DNA of 64,000 bases. It comes from Streptomyces parvus. Its GTDB lineage: Bacteria; Actinomycetota; Actinomycetes; Streptomycetales; Streptomycetaceae. Below the pieces are notes generated by a model, which worked only from the letters and a program-made list of their open reading frames with translations, did not search any database and was not told where the DNA came from. Numbering within the stretch: position 1 is the stretch's first letter; every line of letters begins with the position of its first letter. Location of the stretch: contig NZ_BMRY01000007.1 in NCBI RefSeq assembly GCF_014648875.1, positions 1 to 64,000 on the forward strand, given 5' to 3'. Positions 52,762-61,106 of the stretch are shown piece by piece. A program made the position numbers and the translations under genes.

Positions 52762-53898
52762 ATGGCCCGACAGCTCGCCCGCGGTATGGGGTCCTTCTTC
52801 AAGGAGTGTGGCTGCGCGAAGCCCACCCGCTGCCCCCACTTGTACTCGATTCGCTTTCGGGACGCGCTCGGCAAGCAGCGTGAGGAGTCCGGTTACGGCA
52901 CGCAGGACGATGCGATCGAGCGTCTTAGCCAGCTTTACGCCGAGAAGAAGACGACGGCGCCGTCGGTGGCGGCGGCCCGTCGTGAACTGGGGCAGCAGAC
53001 GGTCGGGGAGTACGCGAAGAAGTGGCGGCCTCGGCAGCGAAAAATGACGGAGTATTCCACGGGGGAGCACGTCGACAGCTCGATCAACGTGCACATTGTC
53101 CCGCGTCTGGGGTCGCGGAAGCTGAACTCGGTCACACCGATCGTGGTCGAGCGATTCCTGGACGAGATGGAGGACGACGGGGTCGGCCGCGGAAATCAGG
53201 TGAACATCTTCCGTGTCCTCAAGACCATCCTGCGGGACGCGTATGCCAAGGGGGCCATGGCGGACGACCCGGTGAAGGGAGTCCAGGAACCGGAGTACGT
53301 GCGCGAGCAGGTCGCTATCCCGTCCCTCGCCTACGTGAAGCAGGCGCTGGTCGTCGCCGACGAGGAGCTCGCGCTCGAGATCGTCGTGATGGCTGGGTGT
53401 GGTTTGCGAAACGGGGAGGCGCGGGCAGTGAACGTCAACAATGTTGTGGCGCAGGATGTATACCGGGTGCGGGAGCAGATCCACTCCAACACGTTGAAGC
53501 CGGCGAAGCTGAAGCATCGCAAAGTGGGCGAGTTCCGTGAAGTGCCGCTGCCGCGATCGGTGCGGGAGGCGATCGAGCGCTATGAAGAGAAGCACGGCAC
53601 CACGGAGGACGGCTACCTGCTGCGCGGTCCGGGCGGATACTTCACCGAAGGCATGGAGCGGCGCCGCGTGAAGAGGCTTTTCGCGAACCTACCGCCAGAG
53701 GAAGACGTTGGGATGTATGGCTTCCGGCACTACTTCGCTTCGAACGCCCTTGGAAACGGAATTCCTATCACCGACGTCGCGGAATGGATGGGCCACAAGT
53801 CCATTGAAGAGACATATCGCACCTACCGGCACCTGATGCCGGGCAGCATTACCAAGGCCGCCCGGATCCTCGACGCCGGCCTCTGGGAAGCAGCCTGA
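52762..53898 (+). CDS. Tyrosine recombinase/integrase
   Basis: 378 aa from ATG 52762 (MARQLARGMGSFFKEC). An N-terminal Cys-rich patch (CGCAKPTRCPH), a SAM-like core-binding domain (TVGEYAKKWRPRQRKM), and a catalytic domain with box-I Arg in GCGLRNGEARAV, box II YGFRHYFASN (Tyr in the usual His position), GHKS, and the nucleophile Tyr in TYRHLMP. This is the type used by actinobacterial integrative elements. GC content is lower than the PTM region. No excisionase, replication or transfer gene is nearby, so mobility is doubtful. Confidence 0.92.
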   Translation: MARQLARGMGSFFKECGCAKPTRCPHLYSIRFRDALGKQREESGYGTQDDAIERLSQLYAEKKTTAPSVAAARRELGQQTVGEYAKKWRPRQRKMTEYSTGEHVDSSINVHIVPRLGSRKLNSVTPIVVERFLDEMEDDGVGRGNQVNIFRVLKTILRDAYAKGAMADDPVKGVQEPEYVREQVAIPSLAYVKQALVVADEELALEIVVMAGCGLRNGEARAVNVNNVVAQDVYRVREQIHSNTLKPAKLKHRKVGEFREVPLPRSVREAIERYEEKHGTTEDGYLLRGPGGYFTEGMERRRVKRLFANLPPEEDVGMYGFRHYFASNALGNGIPITDVAEWMGHKSIEETYRTYRHLMPGSITKAARILDAGLWEAA

Positions 53899-54074
53899 TT
53901 TCCGGATGTGAGGGAACAGCGTTCATCGTCTGTTGGTGGTACATGCCTGACCGCTCCCTCCACGTGCCGCTGGTCCCCAGACTTCGACGGGGCATAGCCA
54001 CAGACCTCGTTCGGTCCAGTAGTGGGCCTCCGGGCGTCGTCGGCGGCCGAAAAGCGTTGAGGAAGTGCACCGTC

Positions 54075-54126
54075 GAGCAGCGGACTCATAATCCGTCGGC
54101 CGTGGGTTCGACTCCCACCCGCCCCA
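54075..54126 (+). tRNA. 3' half of tRNA-Met(CAT), truncated (attachment-site remnant)
   Basis: From GAGCAG onward the sequence is a normal tRNA: anticodon stem GCGGA-CTCATAA-TCCGT (anticodon CAT), variable CGGCC, T arm GTGGG-TTCGACT-CCCAC, acceptor 3' strand CCGCCCC and discriminator A at 54126. The 5' acceptor strand (GGGGCGG) and D arm are absent. A tRNA 3' half next to an integrase gene is the classical att-site signature, and it is not a functional gene by itself. Confidence 0.7.
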
Positions 54127-54171
54127 CTCTTCGGATCTCGTAGAGAACCGTTTCTACCTGCGGAAACGTGA

Positions 54172-54207
54172 AACGGGGGCCGCCACTCCAGAGTGGCGGC
54201 CCCCGTT
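54172..54207. terminator. 17-bp perfect hairpin after the tRNA fragment
   Basis: The stem AACGGGGGCCGCCACTC (54172-54188) pairs exactly with 54191-54207, apex CA. It is a strong terminator-like structure 46 nt after the tRNA fragment. Confidence 0.75.
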
Positions 54208-54227
54208 CATTCGTTCAGACCAAGATC

Positions 54228-54266
54228 CAGTGGACACACAGTGGACGCGGGGGCAGATCAGTGGAC
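54228..54266. repeat. Three CAGTGGAC direct repeats
   Basis: CAGTGGAC at 54228-54235, 54239-54246 and 54259-54266 (11- and 20-nt spacing), about 100 nt beyond the tRNA fragment. The spacing near helical repeats and the location fit integrase arm-type sites. Confidence 0.5.
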
Positions 54267-54391
54267 AGCAGTGCCCTCACGCCACCTTCTGTCGCCTGTT
54301 CGGAGTCCGGCGTGCGGTCCGAGTAGCCGCTGGGGGCAGGCCCGTGGGCAGCGCCCATCCCGCCGAGTCCGGGGACTCGGTTCGGGTAACC

Positions 54392-54694
54392 GTGAAGCGT
54401 ACGAGAGAGACGTCGCGGGCCGCGTACAAGATCGGGAACAGCGCGACGGCGCTCGGAGTGATCCTCGCGGTACTCGAGCGACACCTGTCGGAGCTGGCCG
54501 AGGGCTGGTTCGACGCGGAGACCGGGGAGCCGACGAGGGCGGGGACGGCGCCGCTGGAGTCGGTGTTCGGGGTGCGAGATCTGCCGGTGGAGACCGCGGC
54601 CGTGGTCCGGGCGGCGGTCGACCGGATGGTGCAGGACGGAACCGTGCCCGCCGACGAACCATGGAGGGTGCTGGAACTCCTCACGGAACCCTAG
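54392..54694 (+). CDS. Small hypothetical protein
   Basis: 100 aa from GTG 54392 (VKRTRETSRAAYKIGNSATA). It is mostly helical and ends AVDRMVQDGTVPADEPWRVL then a short tail. Codon use is compatible with a real gene, but the ribosome-binding site is weak. It is convergent with the DUF2326 gene (38 nt apart). I do not recognise the family. Confidence 0.45.
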   Translation: MKRTRETSRAAYKIGNSATALGVILAVLERHLSELAEGWFDAETGEPTRAGTAPLESVFGVRDLPVETAAVVRAAVDRMVQDGTVPADEPWRVLELLTEP

Positions 54695-54731
54695 AGGGCC
54701 GACTACTGCCGGAGGATCGGTGCTCTTCGGG

Positions 54732-56492
54732 TCAGAAGCGGAACCCGAAGAGGCCGCCATCGTCGAGTCGGTCGGTCAGGTGTGGCTCGCGCACGTAGGG
54801 GGCAGCATTGAAGCCCTGACGGGCGGCCTTGTCGAGGTCGTCGCTGTTGAACGTGGCGATGTACTGCATGTTCTCCTCCTCGGTGACGTCGGCTGCGAGC
54901 TGGAGGGCGGCTGCCAGCTGACGGTCGTCGACGCCGTCGAAGAGGTGGCTGTCGTGAATCAGGAAGTCAGGCCCGCGGTGATGCCGGTGCGCGAGGACGG
55001 CCACGGTGAGGTCGAAGCAGAAGATGACCATGCTGCTGATGCCGCGGCTGTCATCACTGTGGATGTGGGGTCTGATCTGCAGGCTGTTCGGGCCGGCTTC
55101 GATGGCGAGGTAGGCCTCGCGTCCCTGGCCGTAGAGGCGTTGGGCGTACTGGGAAAACAGCAGGGTTGCTTCGCTTGTGTGCTCGAAGCGTTCGTCGAGG
55201 TCGGTGGAGACTGCCTGCTGGAGTTGGAGGCGTTGCGTGGTGATCTGCCGGCCGCTGGCCTCAAGGGTCTGCGCGGCGTCGTAGCGATGACGTAGTGCTT
55301 CAAGGGTGGCTTGCTCGCGGGCCATGGCCTGCTGGAGAGCGGTGAGTGCTTCCAGCGCGCCGCCGTCGTTCAGGACACGGAGGAGGCGCGCTTGCTCCTC
55401 GCCGAGGTGGCTGCGCTCGGTTCGTCGGGCCTCAAGGCGTTCGGTGATTTCTGCGATCTCCGCGTCCAGGAACCGGCGGCGGTTGCGGACGACAGAGCGG
55501 TGAAAGTCCTTCACCTCTTCGAAACGTCGGCGTACCTGCTCGTTGAGCACGACTCCCAGCTCCTCGTACACCGGCTCCAGGTAGGTGGTGTCGACGTCGC
55601 TGGTTTCGGTGATGGCTTGCTGGAGCTCTTCCAGGTTGTCGCGGTCGATCACATCGTCCTGGGACAGTTGCTTGATGCGACGGGCGACGGCGTCTGCCTG
55701 TTCTTTGACGCGTTCGTACTCCGGAACGACTTGGAAGTCAGCGATCTGGGTGCGCAGCCTGTCCACCTGGCCCTGCGCGAGAGCGATCTGTCCGCGCAGG
55801 TCGGCGATGCTGCCGACGATGCGGCCCCAGACCGGATCGTTGACTGCCTTGCGGAGCTGGGTGCGGGTTGCCTTGCGCGCGGCGAGTTCGCGGTAGCCGT
55901 TGGCGAGCTGCCAGTCCAGGCCGAGGAGGTAGGCGAGGTTGGTGGTGGCGTCGGCCTCCGCCTGGCGCGCGAAGGTACGGGTCGCCTCATTGAAACCGTG
56001 GGAGGAGGCGCGCCGAGCGAGGAAGGAGAGCAGAGTGCGTCCACTGACGCCGTCGTGCTCTGCCCCGAGGTGGAACAGGTCGCGCTCGATCAGCCGGTTC
56101 CACGTCTCCACGGGGATCTCGGCAAGGTCGTCACCAAGGTCGAGGACCATGGGCTCACGGCTGTCGGCGTCGGCGATGTCGGGCGAGATGCGTACGACGT
56201 TGGGACGGCCGCCGGTGCGCCACACCCTGAGGGAGTCCACATTCGGCCAGGACATCTCCAGACTGAACGTGATCTCGCGCAGCGGCTTTCGCGCTACGAG
56301 GGACGTCTTTGTGACGCGGCTGCCGAGTAGGAAGTGGATGAGTTCGATCAGGCTCGATTTCCCGGCGCTGTTGCGGCTGTCGGTGGTGGCGGAACCGCGC
56401 AGGCGATCGGCAACCACGAGGTTGAGCCCGGGGGTGAACACCGCGCCCTTGAAACGTGGGTCGTCAGCGTCCAAGCGCCGCAGCATCGACAC
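54732..56492 (-). CDS. DUF2326 ABC-type ATPase of an ABC-three-component (ABC-3C) system
   Basis: 586 aa SMC/RecF-like ATPase. Walker A is NSAGKSS (residues 41-47), long coiled coils occupy about 190-430, and the Walker B region is DFLIHDSHLFDG near Asp514. The segment DSRGISSMVIFCFDL plays the signature-motif role. This is the DUF2326 architecture assigned to the ABC-3C conflict systems in published comparative surveys. Its start overlaps the middle gene by 29 nt. It probably senses or acts at DNA/nucleoprotein and licenses the effector. Confidence 0.85.
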   Translation of the reverse strand: MSMLRRLDADDPRFKGAVFTPGLNLVVADRLRGSATTDSRNSAGKSSLIELIHFLLGSRVTKTSLVARKPLREITFSLEMSWPNVDSLRVWRTGGRPNVVRISPDIADADSREPMVLDLGDDLAEIPVETWNRLIERDLFHLGAEHDGVSGRTLLSFLARRASSHGFNEATRTFARQAEADATTNLAYLLGLDWQLANGYRELAARKATRTQLRKAVNDPVWGRIVGSIADLRGQIALAQGQVDRLRTQIADFQVVPEYERVKEQADAVARRIKQLSQDDVIDRDNLEELQQAITETSDVDTTYLEPVYEELGVVLNEQVRRRFEEVKDFHRSVVRNRRRFLDAEIAEITERLEARRTERSHLGEEQARLLRVLNDGGALEALTALQQAMAREQATLEALRHRYDAAQTLEASGRQITTQRLQLQQAVSTDLDERFEHTSEATLLFSQYAQRLYGQGREAYLAIEAGPNSLQIRPHIHSDDSRGISSMVIFCFDLTVAVLAHRHHRGPDFLIHDSHLFDGVDDRQLAAALQLAADVTEEENMQYIATFNSDDLDKAARQGFNAAPYVREPHLTDRLDDGGLFGFRF

Positions 56493-56730
56493 TCCTTGCG
56501 ACTAGGACGTCCCTGCGCAGCTCGACTGCGCCCAGGCTGTACAGGACGTCTAGGGCCAGTACGAACCAGGCGAACGATACCGGTGCGTGATGGCCGTGAT
56601 CCGTCCGCCACTTCCTCAACCGGGCCCAGGCCTGACTGACCGATCGGGGCTCGTCGAGTTGCAGGAGGATCTGCGCTCCCACGGCCAGGAGGGCCCGGTC
56701 GGGAGCGATGCCCTTTGTTGGGGTGATCAT
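56464..56730 (-). CDS. ABC-3C middle component (small protein)
   Basis: 88 aa from ATG 56730 (MITPTKGIAPDRALLAVGAQ; then SVSQAWARLRKWRTDH and a C-terminal wing LYSLGAVELRRDVL). It resembles the MC6-type middle component: a short winged-helix-like protein between effector and ATPase. ATGA overlap with the effector stop and 29-nt overlap with the ATPase gene show a single tightly coupled operon. Confidence 0.75.
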   Translation of the reverse strand: MITPTKGIAPDRALLAVGAQILLQLDEPRSVSQAWARLRKWRTDHGHHAPVSFAWFVLALDVLYSLGAVELRRDVLVARSVDAAALGR

Positions 56731-57662
56731 GCCGGGATCCCCAGCGGCCCAGACCATCCGGGAGGGGGCGCGTCGAAGATGTCGCACCGCTCGAAGAAGT
56801 GCGCGAGAACCACCCAGGCCGCGCGCTGCGTGCGCGGAGGAACGCTGCCGTTGCCCAGGACGTACATCTCCAGCTGCCACAGCACGTCTTCGGGATCAGG
56901 GAAGTCGCGGCGGACCTGCTCGTAGTACACGCGAAAGCCCTGGGCGACCTCATCGTGCTCCACGGCCCGCAGCGTGCCGGCGTAGAAAGCCTCGACCAGA
57001 TGGCTTTGCCGCATGCCGCGAAGCAGATCCTCGCGGGCCTCTTCCTGGATCCCGTTGAAGTCGAGTTTGCGCGGATCCACCTCGGCCAGCGGCATCAGCG
57101 GATCCGCCGCCCTGCGCTGGTCACGCAGATGCTTGAGAAGTGGCGCAAGGTCTTCCATGCCGATGCCGTGTACGACCGGCTGGATCGGTATCTGGCAGCC
57201 GAGCACATCCTCGGCCAGGGCGACGTCCAGCTGCATGCACTCGTGCCACAGCTTGCGCGAGCCCATCTGCTGGAACTGCAGATCCGGGTGGGCACGCTGC
57301 TGATCGGACAGCTCCGTCGCGATCTCGGGGTGCATGCCGCGGCGGTCGTTGTGAACGAACACGAACGTGTTGAACTGATCGGCCCGCTTCTCCAAGGCCT
57401 TGGCGAGGTCGGACCTGATCTTCTGCCGGATCTCGGTCGCGCTCACGGTCTGGGGTGCATAGGAGGCGTACAGCTTGGACTCATGCAGCATGAGCCCGTC
57501 GGAGCCCTGGTCTCCGAGATTGCCGTGCGTCCTGACATCCAGGAACTCGGGATAGCGGGCGCACATCAAACGGTGAAAGAACGCCTCGAACGTCGTCTCG
57601 TTCAGTTCGGCCATCAGTTCAAGGAACTTGAGCCGGGCGTACATTCTCTGTTCGTACTGCAT
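56727..57662 (-). CDS. ABC-3C effector with N-terminal nuclease-like domain
   Basis: 311 aa from ATG 57662 (MQYEQRMYARLKF; GGGGGG 3 nt upstream of AAT). The N-terminal part NETTFEAFFHRLMCARYPEF, THGNLGDQGSDGLML and SKLYASYAPQ has the layout of a restriction-endonuclease-like (PD-(D/E)xK-related) fold, with Asp51/Asp55 and a downstream Lys as possible active site. The C-terminal half (DFNGIQEEAREDLLRGMRQS; FPDPEDVLWQLEMYVLG) resembles the C-terminal domain of ABC-3C effectors. First gene of the three-gene operon. Nuclease activity is inferred, not shown. Confidence 0.75.
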   Translation of the reverse strand: MQYEQRMYARLKFLELMAELNETTFEAFFHRLMCARYPEFLDVRTHGNLGDQGSDGLMLHESKLYASYAPQTVSATEIRQKIRSDLAKALEKRADQFNTFVFVHNDRRGMHPEIATELSDQQRAHPDLQFQQMGSRKLWHECMQLDVALAEDVLGCQIPIQPVVHGIGMEDLAPLLKHLRDQRRAADPLMPLAEVDPRKLDFNGIQEEAREDLLRGMRQSHLVEAFYAGTLRAVEHDEVAQGFRVYYEQVRRDFPDPEDVLWQLEMYVLGNGSVPPRTQRAAWVVLAHFFERCDIFDAPPPGWSGPLGIPA

Positions 57663-57886
57663 ATTCCCCCCGAGCGTTCCCGTGCAGAGTAGCGGTGACT
57701 GATCGCTACCGGTAGTCGCTTGAGTCACTTCGGTATGACATTGGGAGGTCGCGTGTTCCGGGCGACGACAGAACAAGCCTTAACCCGCAGGGCATTCGGC
57801 GGGCAGTAGATGTGCGGACCACCGCGCCGACCAGCATCCCGCGACAGCCGGGTCGGGCCTATCTCCGCAGGGCGACACCTGCGTGT

Positions 57887-58531
57887 TCACCTAGGCGGAT
57901 CTTCCGCCTCGCAGTCGTTCTTGGAAGACAGCCGGCCTATCCCTGGGACGAAACGGCCGACCTTCTTGCTGTAAGCGCGATAGGCCGCCCCGTGTGTGGC
58001 TTCGAGGTACGGCTCCTCCGAGACGCGCACTTGGAGTTCAATGGCGACGATCAAGGCGAGCAGGGAGCTGACCGCGATGGCGTTGGGTACCACCAGCGTC
58101 AGTCCGATGCTGGTGACGATGGTCGCCGTGAAGATCGGATTGCGTACGAGTGAGAAGACTCCCGACGTGACGAGATCGGTGCGTTCATCGGGGTCGACCC
58201 CGACTCGCCACGCGGACCCCATCCCGCCCTGGGCGGCCAGAGTTCCTGCGAAACCGGCGACGAACAGGGTTGCGCCCGCAATGTGCAGTCCCACAGGACC
58301 GTCCAGCAGCGCCGGCAGGCCGCCCAAGGCCGCTGCGGGAGCCGCGATACCGCCGAGGATCGCCACCACGAAGAGGACGCCTGCCCCCCACGACGCCGAT
58401 CCCGGTGGCCCCGACAGCCCTCGGAACCCCGAGTCGCCCGTCCGGCGAACCTGCAATGCCGTACGCAGACCGAACGCGGTGAGAAGCCAAACCGCGAACA
58501 TCGACAGTGCTGTCCAGGCCCAACCATTCAT
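57887..58531 (-). CDS. Isoprenylcysteine carboxyl methyltransferase (ICMT) family membrane protein
   Basis: 214 aa with four to five membrane helices. The C-terminal half carries the ICMT/PEMT signature: TSGVFSLVRNPIFTATIVTS then YLEATHGAAYRAYSKKVGRF. Bacterial members are SAM-dependent or NnrU-like membrane methyltransferases; the substrate is unknown. It lies between the ABC-3C operon and the metal block with no obvious operon partner. Confidence 0.8.
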   Translation of the reverse strand: MNGWAWTALSMFAVWLLTAFGLRTALQVRRTGDSGFRGLSGPPGSASWGAGVLFVVAILGGIAAPAAALGGLPALLDGPVGLHIAGATLFVAGFAGTLAAQGGMGSAWRVGVDPDERTDLVTSGVFSLVRNPIFTATIVTSIGLTLVVPNAIAVSSLLALIVAIELQVRVSEEPYLEATHGAAYRAYSKKVGRFVPGIGRLSSKNDCEAEDPPR

Positions 58532-58791
58532 CGGCCATGTCCCTTCTCAGTCGTAGCACAACGTGTGGAGTCCGGGCTGCGGTCATGGACTTGCTGCCGC
58601 TGGTGCAACCACGGTGCAGCGGTGCGGCACCCCCTCCTTGCCGGAGGTCGCGTCCTCGTCAGGGGGGCGGCATCGCTGGGCTGAGCTTCCTGCCGAGCAA
58701 GTTCCGTGCACTCACCGGAAGCCTCGGGCGCGCAGGGCGGCATTCTTCCGGCGTGAAGGAGCTGGCGCTCCCACAGGTCTGGACGCTTGCG

Positions 58792-59127
58792 TCAGCAGCA
58801 GCCAGTCGTTTCGGCGTCCGGGCAGGTGAGGTCGGTCTCGACAGCGATCACTGCAGTACGCAGGTCGTCGAGGGCGTGGCCGAGACGAGGGTCGGAGAGT
58901 TCATAGCGGGTGCGGCGGCCTTCGGGCACCGCTACGACCAGCCCGCAGTCGCGCAGACATGCGAGATGGTTCGACAGCCGGGTCCGCGAGATGCCGAGAG
59001 CGTCGGAGAGATCGGCCGGGTAGGCCGGGGCTTCGCCCAGGGCGAGCAGCACGCGGCAGCGGATCGGATCGGCGAGCGCGCGGCCGAACCGGGCGAGTCC
59101 GTCGACATCGGTGGTGATGGTCAACAT
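58792..59127 (-). CDS. cmtR: CmtR-like ArsR-family Cd/Pb sensor
   Basis: 111 aa. Winged helix LARFGRALADPIRCRVLLAL, ADLSDALGISRTRLSNHLAC. The metal-ligand cysteines Cys57, Cys61 and Cys102 fall at exactly the residue numbers known for Mycobacterium tuberculosis CmtR (NHLACLRDCGL, TDLTC), and Cys24 is also kept. The C-terminus adds Cys110-Cys111. It is divergent from the metal-associated genes. A CTGAATTCAG palindrome lies just upstream. Expected to de-repress efflux genes when Cd(II) or Pb(II) binds. Confidence 0.88.
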   Translation of the reverse strand: MLTITTDVDGLARFGRALADPIRCRVLLALGEAPAYPADLSDALGISRTRLSNHLACLRDCGLVVAVPEGRRTRYELSDPRLGHALDDLRTAVIAVETDLTCPDAETTGCC

Positions 59128-59148
59128 GCAGCGAGCGTACAAGAAATC

Positions 59149-59158
59149 CTGAATTCAG
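59149..59158. promoter_or_regulatory. CTGAATTCAG palindrome in the cmtR divergent promoter
   Basis: Perfect 10-bp palindrome 22 nt before the cmtR start, followed by another CTGAAT at 59165-59170. The A/T-rich pocket between two divergent genes is the expected operator position. Confidence 0.5.
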
Positions 59159-59219
59159 AGAAGGCTGAATGATGTATTGCTGATCCTTGCCGGCTTGCGT
59201 TTGGCTACGATCAGCGGCG

Positions 59220-59633
59220 ATGGCAAACCGATGCGACGGTTCGGCGAGGCTCCGGGGGTGGGACGTCCCCCGGTTCGTGGTGCGCTGCGTGGCGCTCATG
59301 GTCGTGCTGCTGTCGCTGATCCCGGTGTGCGCGGACTCCGCGGGTGAAGCGTTCCCGTCGTCCGGCGGCATGGCCTCGGCTGCCGCGCACGTCCCGCAGC
59401 AGGGCTGGGGCGGTGGGTCGGTGGCTGGGCACCTGTGTCCTGCCACCGGTCACGTTCAGTGCCGTCGGGGAGAGTCCGTCGCCGCGAGCGTCCCATCCCC
59501 GCAGGTGGCCGACCGTGAGCGCAGAGTGGCCGTGGATACGACATGGGTGCCTCTTGCGCCGGTGTTGTGCCAGGTTGCGGATCCGTGCAAGCGGGCGCGA
59601 AGCATCGAGGAGTTGCAGGTCCAACGGACGTAG
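59220..59633 (+). CDS. Hypothetical exported or membrane-anchored protein
   Basis: 137 aa from ATG 59220 (MANRCDGSARLRGWDVPRFV then RCVALMVVLLSLIPVCADSA, a single hydrophobic segment). The rest has four cysteines (HLCPATGHVQC, VLCQVADPC) that could bind metal or form disulfides. I do not recognise the family. It is divergent from cmtR and upstream of DUF3105/DUF305, so a role in metal handling is possible. Confidence 0.5.
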   Translation: MANRCDGSARLRGWDVPRFVVRCVALMVVLLSLIPVCADSAGEAFPSSGGMASAAAHVPQQGWGGGSVAGHLCPATGHVQCRRGESVAASVPSPQVADRERRVAVDTTWVPLAPVLCQVADPCKRARSIEELQVQRT

Positions 59634-59758
59634 GCCGGTAGAGCGCGGTTCTCCGAGCCGTGCTTCCGCTCCTGCCCGTGCCCTGCCGAGGGCGCGGGAC
59701 CTACAACCTCTCGATTGCGCCGCCGACGTTGGATGCCGCGGCGGGGATAGGACATGCC

Positions 59759-60406
59759 ATGGGTTCTGCCGGAGCCAAAGCGCAGCGCGCCGCCCGTAAG
59801 GCGAAGATAGAGGAGATGCGCCGGGCCGAAGCTGCCCGCGAACGCCGGAACCGGATCATCACCTGGACGCTGAGCGGCGTCATCGTCACCGCAGTGGTCA
59901 GCGGCGGCTGGTACGCCGTCCAGGAGACCCGGGATCGGGCCGAGGCCAAGAAGCAGGCCGTCGCCGCACCGGTCAAGGGCGAGAAGACCTTCAAGGACCT
60001 CGGCCGCAACCACGTCACCACTCCGGTCTCCTACAAGATGTCACCGGCTGCGGGCGGCGACCACGACCCGGCGTGGATGAACTGCAACGGTGACGTCTAC
60101 GGCGAGGAAGTCAGCGAGACCAGCGCCGTGCACTCGCTGGAACACGGGGCCGTGTGGGTCACCTACACCGACAAGGCCACGTCTAAGGACGTCAAAGCCC
60201 TGAATGAGAAGGTGAAGAGCACCCCGTACACACTGATGAGTCCTTACGCCAAGCAGTCTTCGCCCATCAGCGTGTCGGCGTGGGGTAAGCAGCTGAATGT
60301 GGACTCCAGCTCCGACCCGCGACTCCAGCGGTTCTTGGACAAGTACGTACAGGGGAAGCAGACGCCTGAGCCCGGTGCCACGTGCAGCGGAGGCAAAGCG
60401 GCATGA
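59759..60406 (+). CDS. DUF3105 membrane-anchored protein
   Basis: 215 aa from ATG 59759. An N-terminal basic coiled coil (KAQRAARKAKIEEMRRAEAA) and one helix (IITWTLSGVIVTAVVSGGWY) precede an extracytoplasmic domain with the DUF3105 motifs HDPAWMNCNGDVY and SAVHSLEHGAVWVTY. The two His and the Cys look like metal ligands. The stop overlaps the DUF305 start by ATGA. Confidence 0.85.
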   Translation: MGSAGAKAQRAARKAKIEEMRRAEAARERRNRIITWTLSGVIVTAVVSGGWYAVQETRDRAEAKKQAVAAPVKGEKTFKDLGRNHVTTPVSYKMSPAAGGDHDPAWMNCNGDVYGEEVSETSAVHSLEHGAVWVTYTDKATSKDVKALNEKVKSTPYTLMSPYAKQSSPISVSAWGKQLNVDSSSDPRLQRFLDKYVQGKQTPEPGATCSGGKAA

Positions 60407-61041
60407 GGGTCACCCGATTGCACCGCATCTTGGCGGGCCTCGCCTTGGGTGCTGTCCTTGCTGCGGGTGCCGTGTTCGCGTTCTGGGGACAGGACGACGA
60501 CCCGGTCGGCGACGTCGCTGCCCCGGGAGGTGCGTCCGTGGAGGCGGGGTTCTCCCGGGACATGGCCGTGCACCATCAGCAGGCCGTGGAAATGTCCCTC
60601 ATCGTCCGCGACAGGACGAGGAACGAGGAGGTACGCACCCTTGCGTACGACATCATCAACACCCAGGCCGCCCAGCGAGGGATGATGCTGGGCTGGCTGG
60701 AGATGTGGGGGCTGGACAAGAGCACGAATCAGGCGCCCATGGCCTGGATGGGGCACAGTTCCGCCTTCCAGGCCAAGGACGGTTCCCTCATGCCCGGGAT
60801 GGCCACCAATACCCAGATCGACCAGCTGAACAAGGCCCGGGGCGAGGAAGCTGAGATCCTCTACCTGCAGTTGATGACGGCCCACCACAAGGCTGGTGTC
60901 GACATGGCTCGCGCCGCAGAAAAGGCTGCGAAGGACAGCGACGTCAAACGCCTCGCCCAGAGCATGGTCAACGGCCAACAGGCCGAGATGGATCTGATGG
61001 CCACCATGCTCACTCAGCGCGGGGCGGCAGCGGCCCGGTGA
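60403..61041 (+). CDS. DUF305 secreted protein (copper-associated)
   Basis: 212 aa. Signal anchor (ILAGLALGAVLAAGAVFAFW), then a ferritin-like four-helix DUF305 domain with paired His motifs DMAVHHQQAVEMS and MTAHHKAGVDMAR, plus Met-rich segments (MMLGWLEMWG, SLMPGMA). Such His/Met patterns suggest copper or silver binding at the cell surface. Co-translated with DUF3105; this pair is common in actinobacterial copper islands. Confidence 0.88.
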   Translation: MRVTRLHRILAGLALGAVLAAGAVFAFWGQDDDPVGDVAAPGGASVEAGFSRDMAVHHQQAVEMSLIVRDRTRNEEVRTLAYDIINTQAAQRGMMLGWLEMWGLDKSTNQAPMAWMGHSSAFQAKDGSLMPGMATNTQIDQLNKARGEEAEILYLQLMTAHHKAGVDMARAAEKAAKDSDVKRLAQSMVNGQQAEMDLMATMLTQRGAAAAR

Positions 61042-61106
61042 CATCGAGTCCGCCCCGGGGTCTCCCGGGGCGGACAGGGCCTGGCGCGAGCAGGGCCGGC
61101 GATGTA

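Noticed and set aside
54034..54126. An intact tRNA-Met gene
   Set aside because: The 5' acceptor strand and D arm are not present upstream; only the 3' half is tRNA-like.
58532..58791. A small gene between ICMT and cmtR
   Set aside because: Frames on both strands are short, lack ribosome-binding sites and show no recognisable motif.
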